The notes: generated by a model not told the origin, from the letters alone. Counted from the stretch's first letter, positions 1-6,130 are shown. The stretch: DNA of 6,202 bases from Candidatus Zipacnadia bacterium (GCA_029820915.1 JALGUI010000078.1:9176-15377), one strand, 5' to 3'. Made by a program: numbers and translations.

Positions 1-366
1 GCGAACTACCGCGAGTACGAGGCCTTCGCCCAGTTCGGCGCCGACCTGGACGAGGAGACGCGCCGCATCCTCGCCCAGGGCCAGCGCATGGTTGAGGTGC
101 TCAAGCAGGCGCCGCTGGCGTCCATGCGCGAGGTCGATCAGGTGATCATCCTGTTTGCCGGCACCCGTGGGCATCTGCTCGACGTCCCGGTCGCGGACGT
201 GACCGAGATCGAGCCGCTGCTCATCGAGTACGTGCGCGACAAGGGCGCCGACCTCGTGGCCAGGCTCGAGGACAGACGCGAGATCAGCGACGATGACGCG
301 GAGCAGCTCGGCGGCCTCATCGAGGCCTTCAAGCGCGAGTGGCGGCTCCAGCGCCCGGATCAGTAG
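1..366 (+). CDS. atpA: ATP synthase F1 alpha subunit, C-terminal part (5' end outside window)
   Basis: The reading frame is open from base 1 and ends at TAG 364-366, giving the last 121 residues of the alpha subunit. Alpha alternates with beta in the cytoplasmic F1 hexamer and holds the non-catalytic nucleotide sites. Those sites and the P-loop lie upstream of this window; what is visible is the C-terminal helical domain. The family-typical stretch EAFAQFGADLD is at visible residues 7-17, followed by a conserved LVELLKQ-like segment (MVEVLKQAP) and FAGTRGHLLDVPV, which matches the usual YAGTNGYLDDIPV. The end, IEAFKREWR, is also typical of the family. An ATG at 88 is internal and is not a start. 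atpG follows after 38 bases in the same direction, as in most F-type operons. No frameshift or odd residue is seen. Confidence 0.96.
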   Translation, partial: ANYREYEAFAQFGADLDEETRRILAQGQRMVEVLKQAPLASMREVDQVIILFAGTRGHLLDVPVADVTEIEPLLIEYVRDKGADLVARLEDRREISDDDAEQLGGLIEAFKREWRLQRPDQ

Positions 367-394
367 CACCGTGGCGGCCGGGCCGCCGCCGACC

Positions 395-400
395 GGAGGA
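395..400 (+). promoter_or_regulatory. Ribosome binding site that fixes the atpG start
   Basis: GGAGGA at 395-400 is a near-perfect Shine-Dalgarno site 4 bases before GTG 405. It argues against the in-frame ATG at 339, which lies inside atpA and would add 22 residues with no resemblance to the gamma family. Confidence 0.8.
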
Positions 401-404
401 CATC

Positions 405-1268
405 GTGCCCGAGAACCTGCGCATCCTGCGCCGCAAGCGCGAGATCGTCGGCGAGATCCAGCAGATAACGCGCGCCATGAAGCTGGTCTCGGCGGCCAAG
501 CTCAAGCGCGCCCTCACTTGGCGCGAGGCGACACGGGAGTACTTCAGCGAGATCGAGACGGCACTGGCGGTGGTGCTTGCGCGCGTGGGGCCGGGCTTCA
601 CCCACCGCTACCTGACGGAGCGGCCGGTCGAGCGCCTCGGCCTGCTGCTGGTCGCCGGCGACAAGGGCCTGTGCGGGGCCTTCAACGCCAACGTGGTGGG
701 CGCCGCCCGCGAGTTCGTGCGCCGCGCGCCGGCGCACGTGCAGACGATGACCGTGGGCACGCGGACGGCGGAGATGGCGCAGCGCGCGCGCCTGAACGTC
801 GTGCGCGAATTCCCCGCCGTCCATGAGCGCAGGCGCGGCGCGGACGTGCAGGAGGTCGGTCGGCACATCCTCGGCGCCTGGGACGCGGGCAAGCTGGACG
901 CCGTGCACGTGTGCTACTCGCAGTTCATCTCGCGGGTGAGCAGCCGGCCTGTCGTGGAGCGCGTGCTGCCGGCGCAGATGCCGGAGGGGGCCTCCGATCC
1001 GGAGCCGCAGATCCTCGAGCCCGGCGCCGGGGAGCTGGCCGTGGCCCTGCTCCCGCAGTACGTGCTGGCGCGGCTCTTCCAGGCGCTGCTTGCCAGCGCG
1101 GCCGCCGAGCACAGCGCGCGGCTGATGGCGATGACCGCCGCCACCGACAACGCGCAGGACATGATCGAGCAGCTCACGCGGCACGTCAATCGCGCGCGCC
1201 AGGCCCAGGTCACACGCGAGCTGCTCGACGTGGTCAGCGGCGCCGACGCGCTGCAGAGCCAGCGCTGA
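405..1268 (+). CDS. atpG: ATP synthase F1 gamma subunit (central rotor shaft)
   Basis: The product is 287 residues from GTG 405, the normal length for gamma (about 285-290). Gamma is the asymmetric coiled-coil shaft that turns inside the alpha3beta3 ring and couples proton flow to ATP synthesis. The N-terminal helix carries IQQITRAMKLVSAAKLKRA (residues 18-36), matching the family signature TQKITKAMKMVAAAKLRRA. The middle Rossmann-like domain has DKGLCGAFNANV (86-97), matching the usual DRGLCGGFN. The C-terminal helix has SAAAEHSARLMAMTAATDNA (231-250) and RELLDVVSGADAL (271-283), the most conserved part of the family. The start is chosen from GGAGGA just upstream and from alignment of the first helix; a longer form from ATG 339 would overlap atpA and is not favoured. 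It sits between atpA and atpD and is expected to be cotranscribed with them. Confidence 0.95.
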   Translation: MPENLRILRRKREIVGEIQQITRAMKLVSAAKLKRALTWREATREYFSEIETALAVVLARVGPGFTHRYLTERPVERLGLLLVAGDKGLCGAFNANVVGAAREFVRRAPAHVQTMTVGTRTAEMAQRARLNVVREFPAVHERRRGADVQEVGRHILGAWDAGKLDAVHVCYSQFISRVSSRPVVERVLPAQMPEGASDPEPQILEPGAGELAVALLPQYVLARLFQALLASAAAEHSARLMAMTAATDNAQDMIEQLTRHVNRARQAQVTRELLDVVSGADALQSQR

Positions 1269-1284
1269 ACCGCCCTGACCGTCC

Positions 1285-1329
1285 GCCGTAGCCCTCGTAC
1301 GCGTCGCAGCATTTGTCGCTTTCGTAGCC
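1285..1329 (-). repeat. Degenerate 9-bp tandem repeat in the atpG-atpD spacer
   Basis: The 81-base spacer can be read as five consecutive in-phase 9-mers on the + strand: GCCGTAGCC, CTCGTACGC, GTCGCAGCA, TTTGTCGCT and TTCGTAGCC. Against TTCGTTGCC, the reverse complement of the clean array unit downstream of mreB, they match at 6, 5, 5, 6 and 8 of 9 positions. On the minus strand the 1312-1334 side reads ACGGCGGCTACGAAAGC, close to ACGGCGGCGACGAAGGC at the start of the downstream array. I infer an old, decayed copy of the same repeat family. The degeneracy leaves chance similarity possible. Confidence 0.45.
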
Positions 1330-1334
1330 GCCGT

Positions 1335-1341
1335 AAGGAAG
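1335..1341 (+). promoter_or_regulatory. Ribosome binding site for atpD
   Basis: AAGGAAG at 1335-1341 lies 8 bases before ATG 1350, and a second purine run, GAGG, is at 1343-1346. The alternative GTG at 1341 overlaps this site and would leave no usable spacing, so ATG 1350 is preferred. Confidence 0.65.
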
Positions 1342-1349
1342 TGAGGCAC

Positions 1350-2744
1350 ATGGCCGCAGGCAAGGTGGCGCAGGTCAGAGGCCCGGTGGTGGACGTCAGC
1401 TTCGCCACCGACCAGCTTCCCGAGCTACTGACGGCTATCCGCATACGGGACGACGAGCGCGGCATCGACCTCGTGGCCGAGGTCGCCCAGCACCTCGGCG
1501 ACAGCACCGTCCGCTGCATCGCCATGGACAGCACCGACGGGCTGGTGCGCGGCATGGACGGCGAGAACACCGGGGCGCCCATCAAGGTCCCCGTCGGGCG
1601 GCCGGTGCTGGGCCGCATCTTCGACGTGCTCGGGCGGCCGGTGGACGAGCGGGGGCCGGTGGACGCCGACACCCACCTGCCCATCCACCGTGAGCCGCCA
1701 CCGTACTCCGAGCAGGTCGTCGCCGCCGAGCTGTTCGAGACCGGCATCAAGGTCCTCGATCTGCTGTGCCCGTGCCCCAAGGGCGGCAAGATCGGCCTGT
1801 TCGGCGGCGCGGGCGTGGGCAAGACCGTGCTCATGGACGAGCTGCTGCACAACGTCGCGCGCGTCCACGAGGGCGTCTCCGTCTTCGCGGGCGTGGGCGA
1901 GCGCACCCGCGAGGGCAACGACATGTGGCTGCGTCTGCGGGAGCTGGGCATCCTCGAGACCACCGTCCTCGTCTTCGGCCAGATGAACGAGCCGCCCGGC
2001 GCCCGCTTCCGTGTCGCGCTCACGGCGCTGACCATGGCGGAGCACTTCCGCGACCACGAGGGCGCCAACGTCCTGCTGTTCATCGACAACATCTTCCGCT
2101 TCGCCCAGGCGGGCTCGGAGGTCTCGGCCCTGCTCGGCCGCCTCCCCTCCGCGGTCGGCTACCAGCCTACGCTGGGCACCGAGATCGGCGAGCTCGAGGA
2201 GCGCATTACCTCCACCAAGCGCGGCTCCATCACCTCCGTGCAGTGCGTCTATGTCCCGGCCGACGACTACACCGACCCGGCGCCGGCCACCACCTTCGCG
2301 CACCTCGACGTGAGCGTGGCGCTGTCGCGCGAGCTGTTCGAGCAGGCGATCTTCCCGGCGGTAGACCCGCTCGCCTCGACCTCACGCCTGCTCGAACCGC
2401 ACGTCGTCGGCGACAGGCACTACCAGATCGCGCGCGGCGTCCAGGAGATCCTGCAGCGCTACCGCGACCTGCGCGACATCATCGCCATCCTCGGCATGGA
2501 GGAACTCTCCCCCGAGGATCGTGTTATCGTAGGCAGGGCACGCCGCATCCAGCAGTTCCTGACCCAGCCGATGTTCGTCGCCGAGGCCTTCACCGGCATG
2601 TCCGGCGAATACGTGTCGCCGGAGGCCACGCTCGACAGCGTGGAGCAGATCCTGGCCGGCGACCACGACGACCTGCCGCAGGACGCCTTCCGCATGGTCG
2701 CGACCATTGACGACGCGATCGAGAAGGCCCGCGGCCTCAGGTGA
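1350..2744 (+). CDS. atpD: ATP synthase F1 beta subunit (catalytic)
   Basis: The product is 464 residues, normal for beta. It carries the catalytic sites that make ATP from ADP and phosphate on the cytoplasmic F1 head. The N-terminal barrel begins GKVAQVRGPVVDV (4-16). The P-loop is GGAGVGKT (152-159). GVGERTREGND (181-191) holds the catalytic Glu184. Walker B is VLLFIDNIFR (241-250) with Asp246. VPADDYTDPAPATTFAHLD (302-320) and FPAVDPLASTSR (335-346) are near-canonical. The lever region is MEELSPED (383-390) where the family usually has MDELSEED. Two further departures are CPCPKGG (140-146) just before the P-loop, where most betas have APYAKGG, and GNDMWLRL after the catalytic Glu, where GNDFYHEM or similar is usual. 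All catalytic residues remain, so it should be active. ATG 1350 is chosen over GTG 1341 on RBS spacing and on the family start MAAGKVVQV. Its stop overlaps the atpC Shine-Dalgarno site. Confidence 0.97.
   Translation: MAAGKVAQVRGPVVDVSFATDQLPELLTAIRIRDDERGIDLVAEVAQHLGDSTVRCIAMDSTDGLVRGMDGENTGAPIKVPVGRPVLGRIFDVLGRPVDERGPVDADTHLPIHREPPPYSEQVVAAELFETGIKVLDLLCPCPKGGKIGLFGGAGVGKTVLMDELLHNVARVHEGVSVFAGVGERTREGNDMWLRLRELGILETTVLVFGQMNEPPGARFRVALTALTMAEHFRDHEGANVLLFIDNIFRFAQAGSEVSALLGRLPSAVGYQPTLGTEIGELEERITSTKRGSITSVQCVYVPADDYTDPAPATTFAHLDVSVALSRELFEQAIFPAVDPLASTSRLLEPHVVGDRHYQIARGVQEILQRYRDLRDIIAILGMEELSPEDRVIVGRARRIQQFLTQPMFVAEAFTGMSGEYVSPEATLDSVEQILAGDHDDLPQDAFRMVATIDDAIEKARGLR
2739..2744 (+). 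promoter_or_regulatory. Ribosome binding site for atpC, overlapping the atpD stop
   Basis: AGGTGA at 2739-2744 includes the atpD TGA stop and lies 7 bases before ATG 2752. It supports that start over ATG 2707 inside atpD and implies coupled translation of beta and epsilon. Confidence 0.6.
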
Positions 2745-2751
2745 TCGTGCC

Positions 2752-3168
2752 ATGCCCGCAGCCTTGGGAGTCCGCATCCTCACGCCGATGGGCGAGGTCC
2801 TCGACACGAGGGCCGTGTACCTGCGCGTGACCGCGTGGAACGGGCTGCTCGGCGTGATGGCCGGCCACGCGCCCATGGTCGCGCAGCTCACCGTCGGCGC
2901 GCTCCGGCTCACCGGGTCGGGCGGTGATGTGCGCCACTTCGCCACTACCGGCGGCGTGCTGCGGGTGACGCGCAGGGGCGCCCTGGTGCTCGTGGACGCG
3001 GCTGAGGAGGCCGACGGGATCGACGTCGAGCGCGCCCGCGAGGCCCTCGAGCGCGCGCAGCACCGGCTCGCGGAGGCGACCGCGGAATCCGTGGATGTCG
3101 CCAGGGCGGAACTCGCGCTCGCCCGAGCGCTGAACCGGCTCCAAGTGGCCGACCAGGCGCGTCCCTGA
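2752..3168 (+). CDS. atpC: ATP synthase F1 epsilon subunit
   Basis: The product is 138 residues, usual for bacterial epsilon. This subunit binds gamma and the c-ring at the foot of the central stalk, and its C-terminal hairpin can inhibit ATP hydrolysis. The N-terminal beta-sandwich (about 1-85) shows VRILTPMGEVLD (7-18) and NGLLGVMAGHAPMVAQLTVG (30-49), equivalent to the family GEFGILPGHAPLVTAL-PG. The C-terminal helical hairpin (about 90-133) is present and rich in Ala, Arg and Glu: ERAREALERAQHRLAEA, then VDVARAELALARALNRLQ. The inhibitory arm is therefore full length rather than truncated. The gene starts 7 bases after the atpD stop. A longer frame from ATG 2707 adds 15 residues from within atpD and is not supported. 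It is the last atp gene here. Confidence 0.93.
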   Translation: MPAALGVRILTPMGEVLDTRAVYLRVTAWNGLLGVMAGHAPMVAQLTVGALRLTGSGGDVRHFATTGGVLRVTRRGALVLVDAAEEADGIDVERAREALERAQHRLAEATAESVDVARAELALARALNRLQVADQARP

Positions 3169-3430
3169 CCGGGCGCAGCGACCGCGTCCGGGGCCGCCTG
3201 CGATCTCCTGCCCAGGGCCCGCTCCGGCCCGCACCCCCATGCAGAACGAGCTGTGCCCCTTCAGGAGCACGCGAACTCGTCGTACCCAGGCTCATCTACC
3301 TGTCGAACTGAGTCGCACCTGCGACCGCGCGATCCGGTGCCTTGCTGGAGTAGGGGCGCCCTCGCCCGCACGCGCATCCGGCCGGCACGCTATCGACAAC
3401 TGGAGTTCACATGCGCGGCCACAGGAGACC

Positions 3431-3460
3431 TTGACGCTCGCGGCGAAGTAGTTGTATTGT
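3431..3460 (+). promoter_or_regulatory. Predicted housekeeping sigma promoter for murA-mreB
   Basis: TTGACG at 3431-3436 matches the -35 consensus at 5 of 6 positions. After 18 bases, TATTGT at 3455-3460 matches the -10 consensus TATAAT at 4 of 6. This AT-rich patch stands out from its surroundings. Transcription would begin near 3466-3468, giving a leader of about 90 bases before murA. There is no extended -10 TG. Confidence 0.55.
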
Positions 3461-3540
3461 CTGCACGCGGCCGCGACCGGGGGACCACGAAGGCGGGGGG
3501 CGATACGCAGTCACGGCGGCACGTCCGGCGACGGCTGGCG

Positions 3541-3546
3541 GGAGGA
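3541..3546 (+). promoter_or_regulatory. Ribosome binding site that fixes the murA start
   Basis: GGAGGA at 3541-3546 lies 9 bases before ATG 3556, a good spacing, and no comparable site precedes the upstream in-frame ATG 3253. Confidence 0.75.
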
Positions 3547-3555
3547 ACGAAGCGC

Positions 3556-4854
3556 ATGTCACGCATTGCCATAGAGGGGGGCGTCCCGCTCAACGGGACG
3601 GTGCGCCTCAGCGGCTCGAAGAACGGCTCGCTGCCGCTGCTCGCGGCCTCGCTGCTGGTGGATGGCGAGGTCGTCCTGCACAACATCCCCCACATCCGCG
3701 ATATCCGCACCATGATCCAGATGCTCCGCGCCCTGGGCGCGCGCGCCGAGTTTCGCGACGACGCCGGGCTGGTCATCGACAGCTCGAGCGTCAACTCGGT
3801 ACGCGCCCCGTACGACCTCGTGCGACGCATGCGCGGGTCGTTCTACGTCGCCGGCCCCCTGCTCGCGCGCTTCGGCGAGGCGCACGTGCCGCTCCCCGGC
3901 GGCTGCGTCATCGGCAGTCGGCCCGTGGACTTCCACATCAAGGGCTTCAAGGCGCTCGGGGCCGAGGTGGAGGAGAAGCACGGCGCCATGCACGCCAGGG
4001 CCGAGCGCCTGCGCGGCACCCGCATCTACATGGACCCGCGCCTGCGCAGCGTGGGCGCCACGGTCAACCTGATGCTCACCGCGACGATGGCCGAGGGCAC
4101 CACGGTCGTCGAGAACGCGTCGCGCGAGCCCGAGGTCGTCTGCTGCCAACAGCTTCTGGCCGCGTGCGGCGCCGACATCCAGGGCATCGGCACCACCACC
4201 CTCACGATCACGGGCGTCGAGCGCCTGCACGGCGTCGAGTGGACGGCCATCAGCGACCGCATGGAGGCCGGCACCTTCCTCATCGCCGGCGCGCTCACCC
4301 GCGGCGAGGTCACCGTCGAGCCCGTGGATGCCGAGCACATGGCCATGGTCCTCGACGTGCTGGACCAGGCGGGCTGCGACATCCGGCTCGGCGAGAACGC
4401 GGTCACGCTGCGCATGGATGATCGGCCCAACGCCGTGGACGTGATGACCGCGCCCTTCCCGGGCTACCCCACCGACCTGCAGCCAAACACCGGCGTGCTC
4501 ATGTCCATTGCGCGCGGGACCTCGGTCATCGAGGAGACCATCTTCGACGCGCGCTTCAACTACGTGGACGAGCTGATCCGCATGGGCGCGGACGTGCGCG
4601 TCATGGACGGCGCGGCCATCTTCAAGGGCGTCCCGCAGCTTTCCGGGGCCCCGGTGGTCGCCACCGACATCCGCGCCGGCGCCGCGCTGATCCTGGCGGG
4701 ACTCGTCGCCGACGGGGTCACCGAGATCAGCGGCGGCACACTCGTGGACCGTGGCTATGAGGACATCACCGGCAAGCTCAGCGCCCTCGGTGCCCGGATC
4801 GAGACGGCCCCAGAGGCGGACCTGGAGACATCTAACGGCGAATGCTTAGCCTAG
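3556..4854 (+). CDS. murA: UDP-N-acetylglucosamine 1-carboxyvinyltransferase (MurA)
   Basis: The product is 432 residues, within the family range. MurA transfers enolpyruvate from PEP to UDP-GlcNAc, the first committed step of peptidoglycan synthesis in the cytoplasm, and is the target of fosfomycin. Counterparts of the E. coli active-site residues are all present with an offset of 2: Lys22 in SGSKNGSLP (19-27), Arg93 in LVRRMRGSF, Cys117 in LPGGCVIGSRPVD (113-125; E. coli Cys115), Arg122, Asp307 in YPTDLQ (304-309), Arg373 in DIRAGAALILAGL (371-383) and Arg399 in DRGYEDI. The retained Cys predicts a fosfomycin-sensitive target. GSKNGSLP differs from the common GAKNAALP, and PTDLQPNTGVL from PTDMQAQ-MAL, suggesting a deep-branching lineage. 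The start is set by GGAGGA and the family N-terminus. A promoter lies about 100 bases upstream, and the 3' end overlaps mreB by 13 bases. Confidence 0.97.
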   Translation: MSRIAIEGGVPLNGTVRLSGSKNGSLPLLAASLLVDGEVVLHNIPHIRDIRTMIQMLRALGARAEFRDDAGLVIDSSSVNSVRAPYDLVRRMRGSFYVAGPLLARFGEAHVPLPGGCVIGSRPVDFHIKGFKALGAEVEEKHGAMHARAERLRGTRIYMDPRLRSVGATVNLMLTATMAEGTTVVENASREPEVVCCQQLLAACGADIQGIGTTTLTITGVERLHGVEWTAISDRMEAGTFLIAGALTRGEVTVEPVDAEHMAMVLDVLDQAGCDIRLGENAVTLRMDDRPNAVDVMTAPFPGYPTDLQPNTGVLMSIARGTSVIEETIFDARFNYVDELIRMGADVRVMDGAAIFKGVPQLSGAPVVATDIRAGAALILAGLVADGVTEISGGTLVDRGYEDITGKLSALGARIETAPEADLETSNGECLA

Positions 4855-5867
4855 GCGACAAGCTGGGAATCGATCTGGGCACTTCGACAATTGTCGTCTA
4901 CGCGCATGGCCGCGGCATCGTCGTCCGGGAGCCCTCGGTGGTCGCCACCGACGGCCCGGACGGGCGCGTGCTGTCGGTCGGCGAGGAGGCGCAGGCGATG
5001 CTGGGCCGCACGCCCGGCAGCATCGTCGCCAAGCGCCCCCTGCGCGATGGCGTCATCGCCGACTACTCGATCACCCGCGACATGCTGGCGTACCTCATCC
5101 GCAAGGCCACCGGCCTGCGCGGTCGCTTCTTCAAGCCCATGGCGGTGATCTGCATCCCGTCCGCCGCCACCAGCGTCGAGCGCCGCGCCGCCCTCGACGC
5201 CACCCGCTCGGCGGGCGCAGGCAGGGTCATCCCCATCGAAGAGCCCATGGCGGCCGCCATCGGCGCGGGCCTGCCCATCGCCGCGCCCGGCGGCAACCTG
5301 GTCGTGGACATCGGCGGCGGCACCACCGATGTCGCCGTCATCTCCCTCGGCGGCATCGTGGTCAGCGACTCCCTGCGGCTGGGCGGCAACCACCTCGACG
5401 AGGCCATCATCCGCCACATCAAGCGCGTCTACAACCTCGACATCGGCGAGCGCACGGCCGAGAACATCAAGATCCAGATCGGCTCCGCCTTCGAGTTCGA
5501 GGAGGAGCGCGAGATGGACGTGCGCGGCCGCGACGTCGTCACCGGCCTGCCCAATACCGTCTCGGTCAGCTCCATCGAGATCCGCTCCGCCATCACCGAG
5601 GGCGTCTCGTCCATCGTGGACGCGGTCAAGGCCATCCTCGAGCGCACCCCGCCCGAGCTGTCGTCGGACATCATCGACCGCGGCATCACACTCACCGGCG
5701 GGGGCGCGCTGCTGCACGGCCTCGACCGGCTCATTGAGCTCGAGACCGGCATCCCGGTGCACGTCGCCGACGACCCCATCTCGTGCGTGGCGCTCGGCAC
5801 CGGCAAGGTGCTCGAGGAGGCCGACTTCCTCCACCGCCACGCCCGCTCCATGCGGGGCTACTGGTGA
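4842..5867 (+). CDS. mreB: Rod shape-determining actin homologue, MreB/Mbl type
   Basis: The product is 341 residues, normal for MreB, Mbl or MreBH. MreB forms ATP-dependent filaments under the membrane that guide the cell-wall elongation machinery. Actin-fold motifs are in order: phosphate-1 GIDLGTSTIVVY (9-20), the connect region PIEEPMAAAIGAG (131-143), phosphate-2 VVDIGGGTTDVAVIS (154-168), GERTAENIKIQIGSA (202-216) and the adenosine motif LTGGGALLHGL (284-294). RFFKP (95-99) sits where the membrane-inserting hydrophobic loop of Thermotoga MreB lies. There is no E. coli-like N-terminal amphipathic extension. The start ATG 4842 lies inside the end of murA, with a modest GGAGA at 4824-4828 (13 bases away), suggesting translational coupling to murA. 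mreC and mreD do not follow. MreB and Mbl cannot be told apart safely here; the neighbourhood resembles that of mbl in Bacillus. Confidence 0.95.
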   Translation: MLSLGDKLGIDLGTSTIVVYAHGRGIVVREPSVVATDGPDGRVLSVGEEAQAMLGRTPGSIVAKRPLRDGVIADYSITRDMLAYLIRKATGLRGRFFKPMAVICIPSAATSVERRAALDATRSAGAGRVIPIEEPMAAAIGAGLPIAAPGGNLVVDIGGGTTDVAVISLGGIVVSDSLRLGGNHLDEAIIRHIKRVYNLDIGERTAENIKIQIGSAFEFEEEREMDVRGRDVVTGLPNTVSVSSIEIRSAITEGVSSIVDAVKAILERTPPELSSDIIDRGITLTGGGALLHGLDRLIELETGIPVHVADDPISCVALGTGKVLEEADFLHRHARSMRGYW

Positions 5868-5869
5868 AC

Positions 5870-5932
5870 GGCGGCGACGAAGGCAACGAAGGCAACGAAG
5901 GGAACGAAGGGAACGAAGGGAACGACGGCAAC
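5870..5932 (+). repeat. 9-bp tandem repeat array, consensus GAAGGCAAC / GAAGGGAAC
   Basis: Seven 9-base units begin 3 bases after the mreB stop: a divergent first unit GGCGGCGAC (5870-5878), GAAGGCAAC twice (5879-5896), GAAGGGAAC three times (5897-5923) and GACGGCAAC (5924-5932). The sorted order of variants (two C-type, three G-type) suggests expansion by slippage. Being a multiple of three, the array stays open in several frames, but it is outside any supported gene. Confidence 0.92.
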
Positions 5933-5945
5933 AACCATGCGCGCA

Positions 5946-6016
5946 GGTCGGGCGTCCCGGCCCGCCCGGTCGTTGCCGATGCCGTTCGCCTTTGCCGTGT
6001 GCCGCCAACGCCCTCG
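5946..6016 (+). repeat. Long direct repeat, copy A
   Basis: Copy A is 71 bases and is repeated at 6131-6202. The two share an identical 24-base block (5955-5978 with 6140-6163), then a divergent middle of 9 versus 10 bases, then an identical 29-base block (5988-6016 with 6174-6202). The first 9 bases (5946-5954) differ from copy B at two positions. The left end can fold as an imperfect hairpin (7 of 9 pairs) around a TCCC loop. Confidence 0.92.
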
Positions 6017-6023
6017 TTGGCGG
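6002..6023. repeat. Perfect inverted repeat, 9-bp stem with 4-base loop
   Basis: CCGCCAACG (6002-6010) pairs perfectly with CGTTGGCGG (6015-6023) around CCCT. It straddles the end of direct-repeat copy A. The left arm recurs in copy B (6188-6196), whose right arm would lie past the window end. No T-run follows. Confidence 0.88.
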
Positions 6024-6047
6024 ACGTCGTTGCCGTCACCGTTTCGT

Positions 6048-6066
6048 GAGACTGCCACGCAGTCTC
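6048..6066. repeat. Perfect inverted repeat, 8-bp stem with 3-base loop
   Basis: GAGACTGC (6048-6055) pairs with GCAGTCTC (6059-6066) around CAC. It is immediately followed by the next hairpin with no gap. Confidence 0.88.
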
Positions 6067-6090
6067 CGCAAGGTCGCTTGCGACCTTGCG
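6067..6090. repeat. Perfect inverted repeat, 10-11 bp stem
   Basis: CGCAAGGTCG (6067-6076) pairs with CGACCTTGCG (6081-6090) around CTTG. The arms extend to 11 bp if the loop closes to TT. This is the strongest hairpin in the window. There is no T-run after it, so it is not a classical intrinsic terminator. Confidence 0.9.
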
Positions 6091-6105
6091 GGCGGTCTCG
6101 CCCGC
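6088..6105. repeat. Perfect inverted repeat, 7-bp stem with 4-base loop
   Basis: GCGGGCG (6088-6094) pairs with CGCCCGC (6099-6105) around GTCT. Its first three bases are shared with the preceding hairpin, so the two would compete for the base of the stem. Confidence 0.75.
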
Positions 6106-6130
6106 GCGCCGTTGTCCGTGCCGTCAGGAG

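Larger units (their letters stand above)
3169..3555 (+). other. atpC-murA spacer (387 bases), promoter-bearing, no gene seen
   Basis: The spacer separates the ATP synthase genes from the envelope genes. I see no tRNA, no convincing rho-independent terminator (no T-run after a stem) and no conserved coding sequence. The murA frame is open upstream to ATG 3253, but the extra 101 codons resemble nothing in MurA and the predicted promoter lies inside them. The stretch from about 3240 to 3460 looks less GC-biased than the flanking genes, as expected of regulatory DNA. A perfect 10-bp palindrome, CGCGGCCGCG, lies at 3466-3475, right at the expected transcription start, but in such GC-rich DNA it may be chance. 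Confidence 0.7.

Noticed and set aside
339..404. Longer atpG start at ATG 339
   Set aside because: It overlaps the end of atpA and adds residues absent from gamma subunits. GTG 405 has a far better ribosome site.
360..2303. Long reverse-strand open frames opposite atpG and atpD
   Set aside because: They are shadows of the high-GC forward codon pattern. The forward genes match known families end to end.
3169..3430. Possible terminator or tRNA after atpC
   Set aside because: GC-rich partial stems exist but none is clean or followed by a T-run, and no T-loop/acceptor pattern fits a tRNA on either strand.
3411..3434. Seven-codon leader ORF (MRGHRRP) with GGAG upstream
   Set aside because: It ends at the predicted -35 box, so it would not be on the murA transcript; such mini-ORFs are common by chance.
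3544..3552. GGAACGAAG next to the murA start, identical to a 9-mer spanning two units of the array
   Set aside because: It is a single copy and overlaps the Shine-Dalgarno region, where such purine-rich sequence is expected.
3253..3555. N-terminal extension of murA by 101 codons
   Set aside because: It contains the predicted promoter, does not match MurA, and a strong GGAGGA site sits before ATG 3556.
5783..6049. Forward frame with EGN tripeptide repeats, and reverse frames with FVPFVA repeats
   Set aside because: These are translations of the 9-bp array; the forward one begins inside mreB. Neither has a ribosome site nor coding character outside the array.
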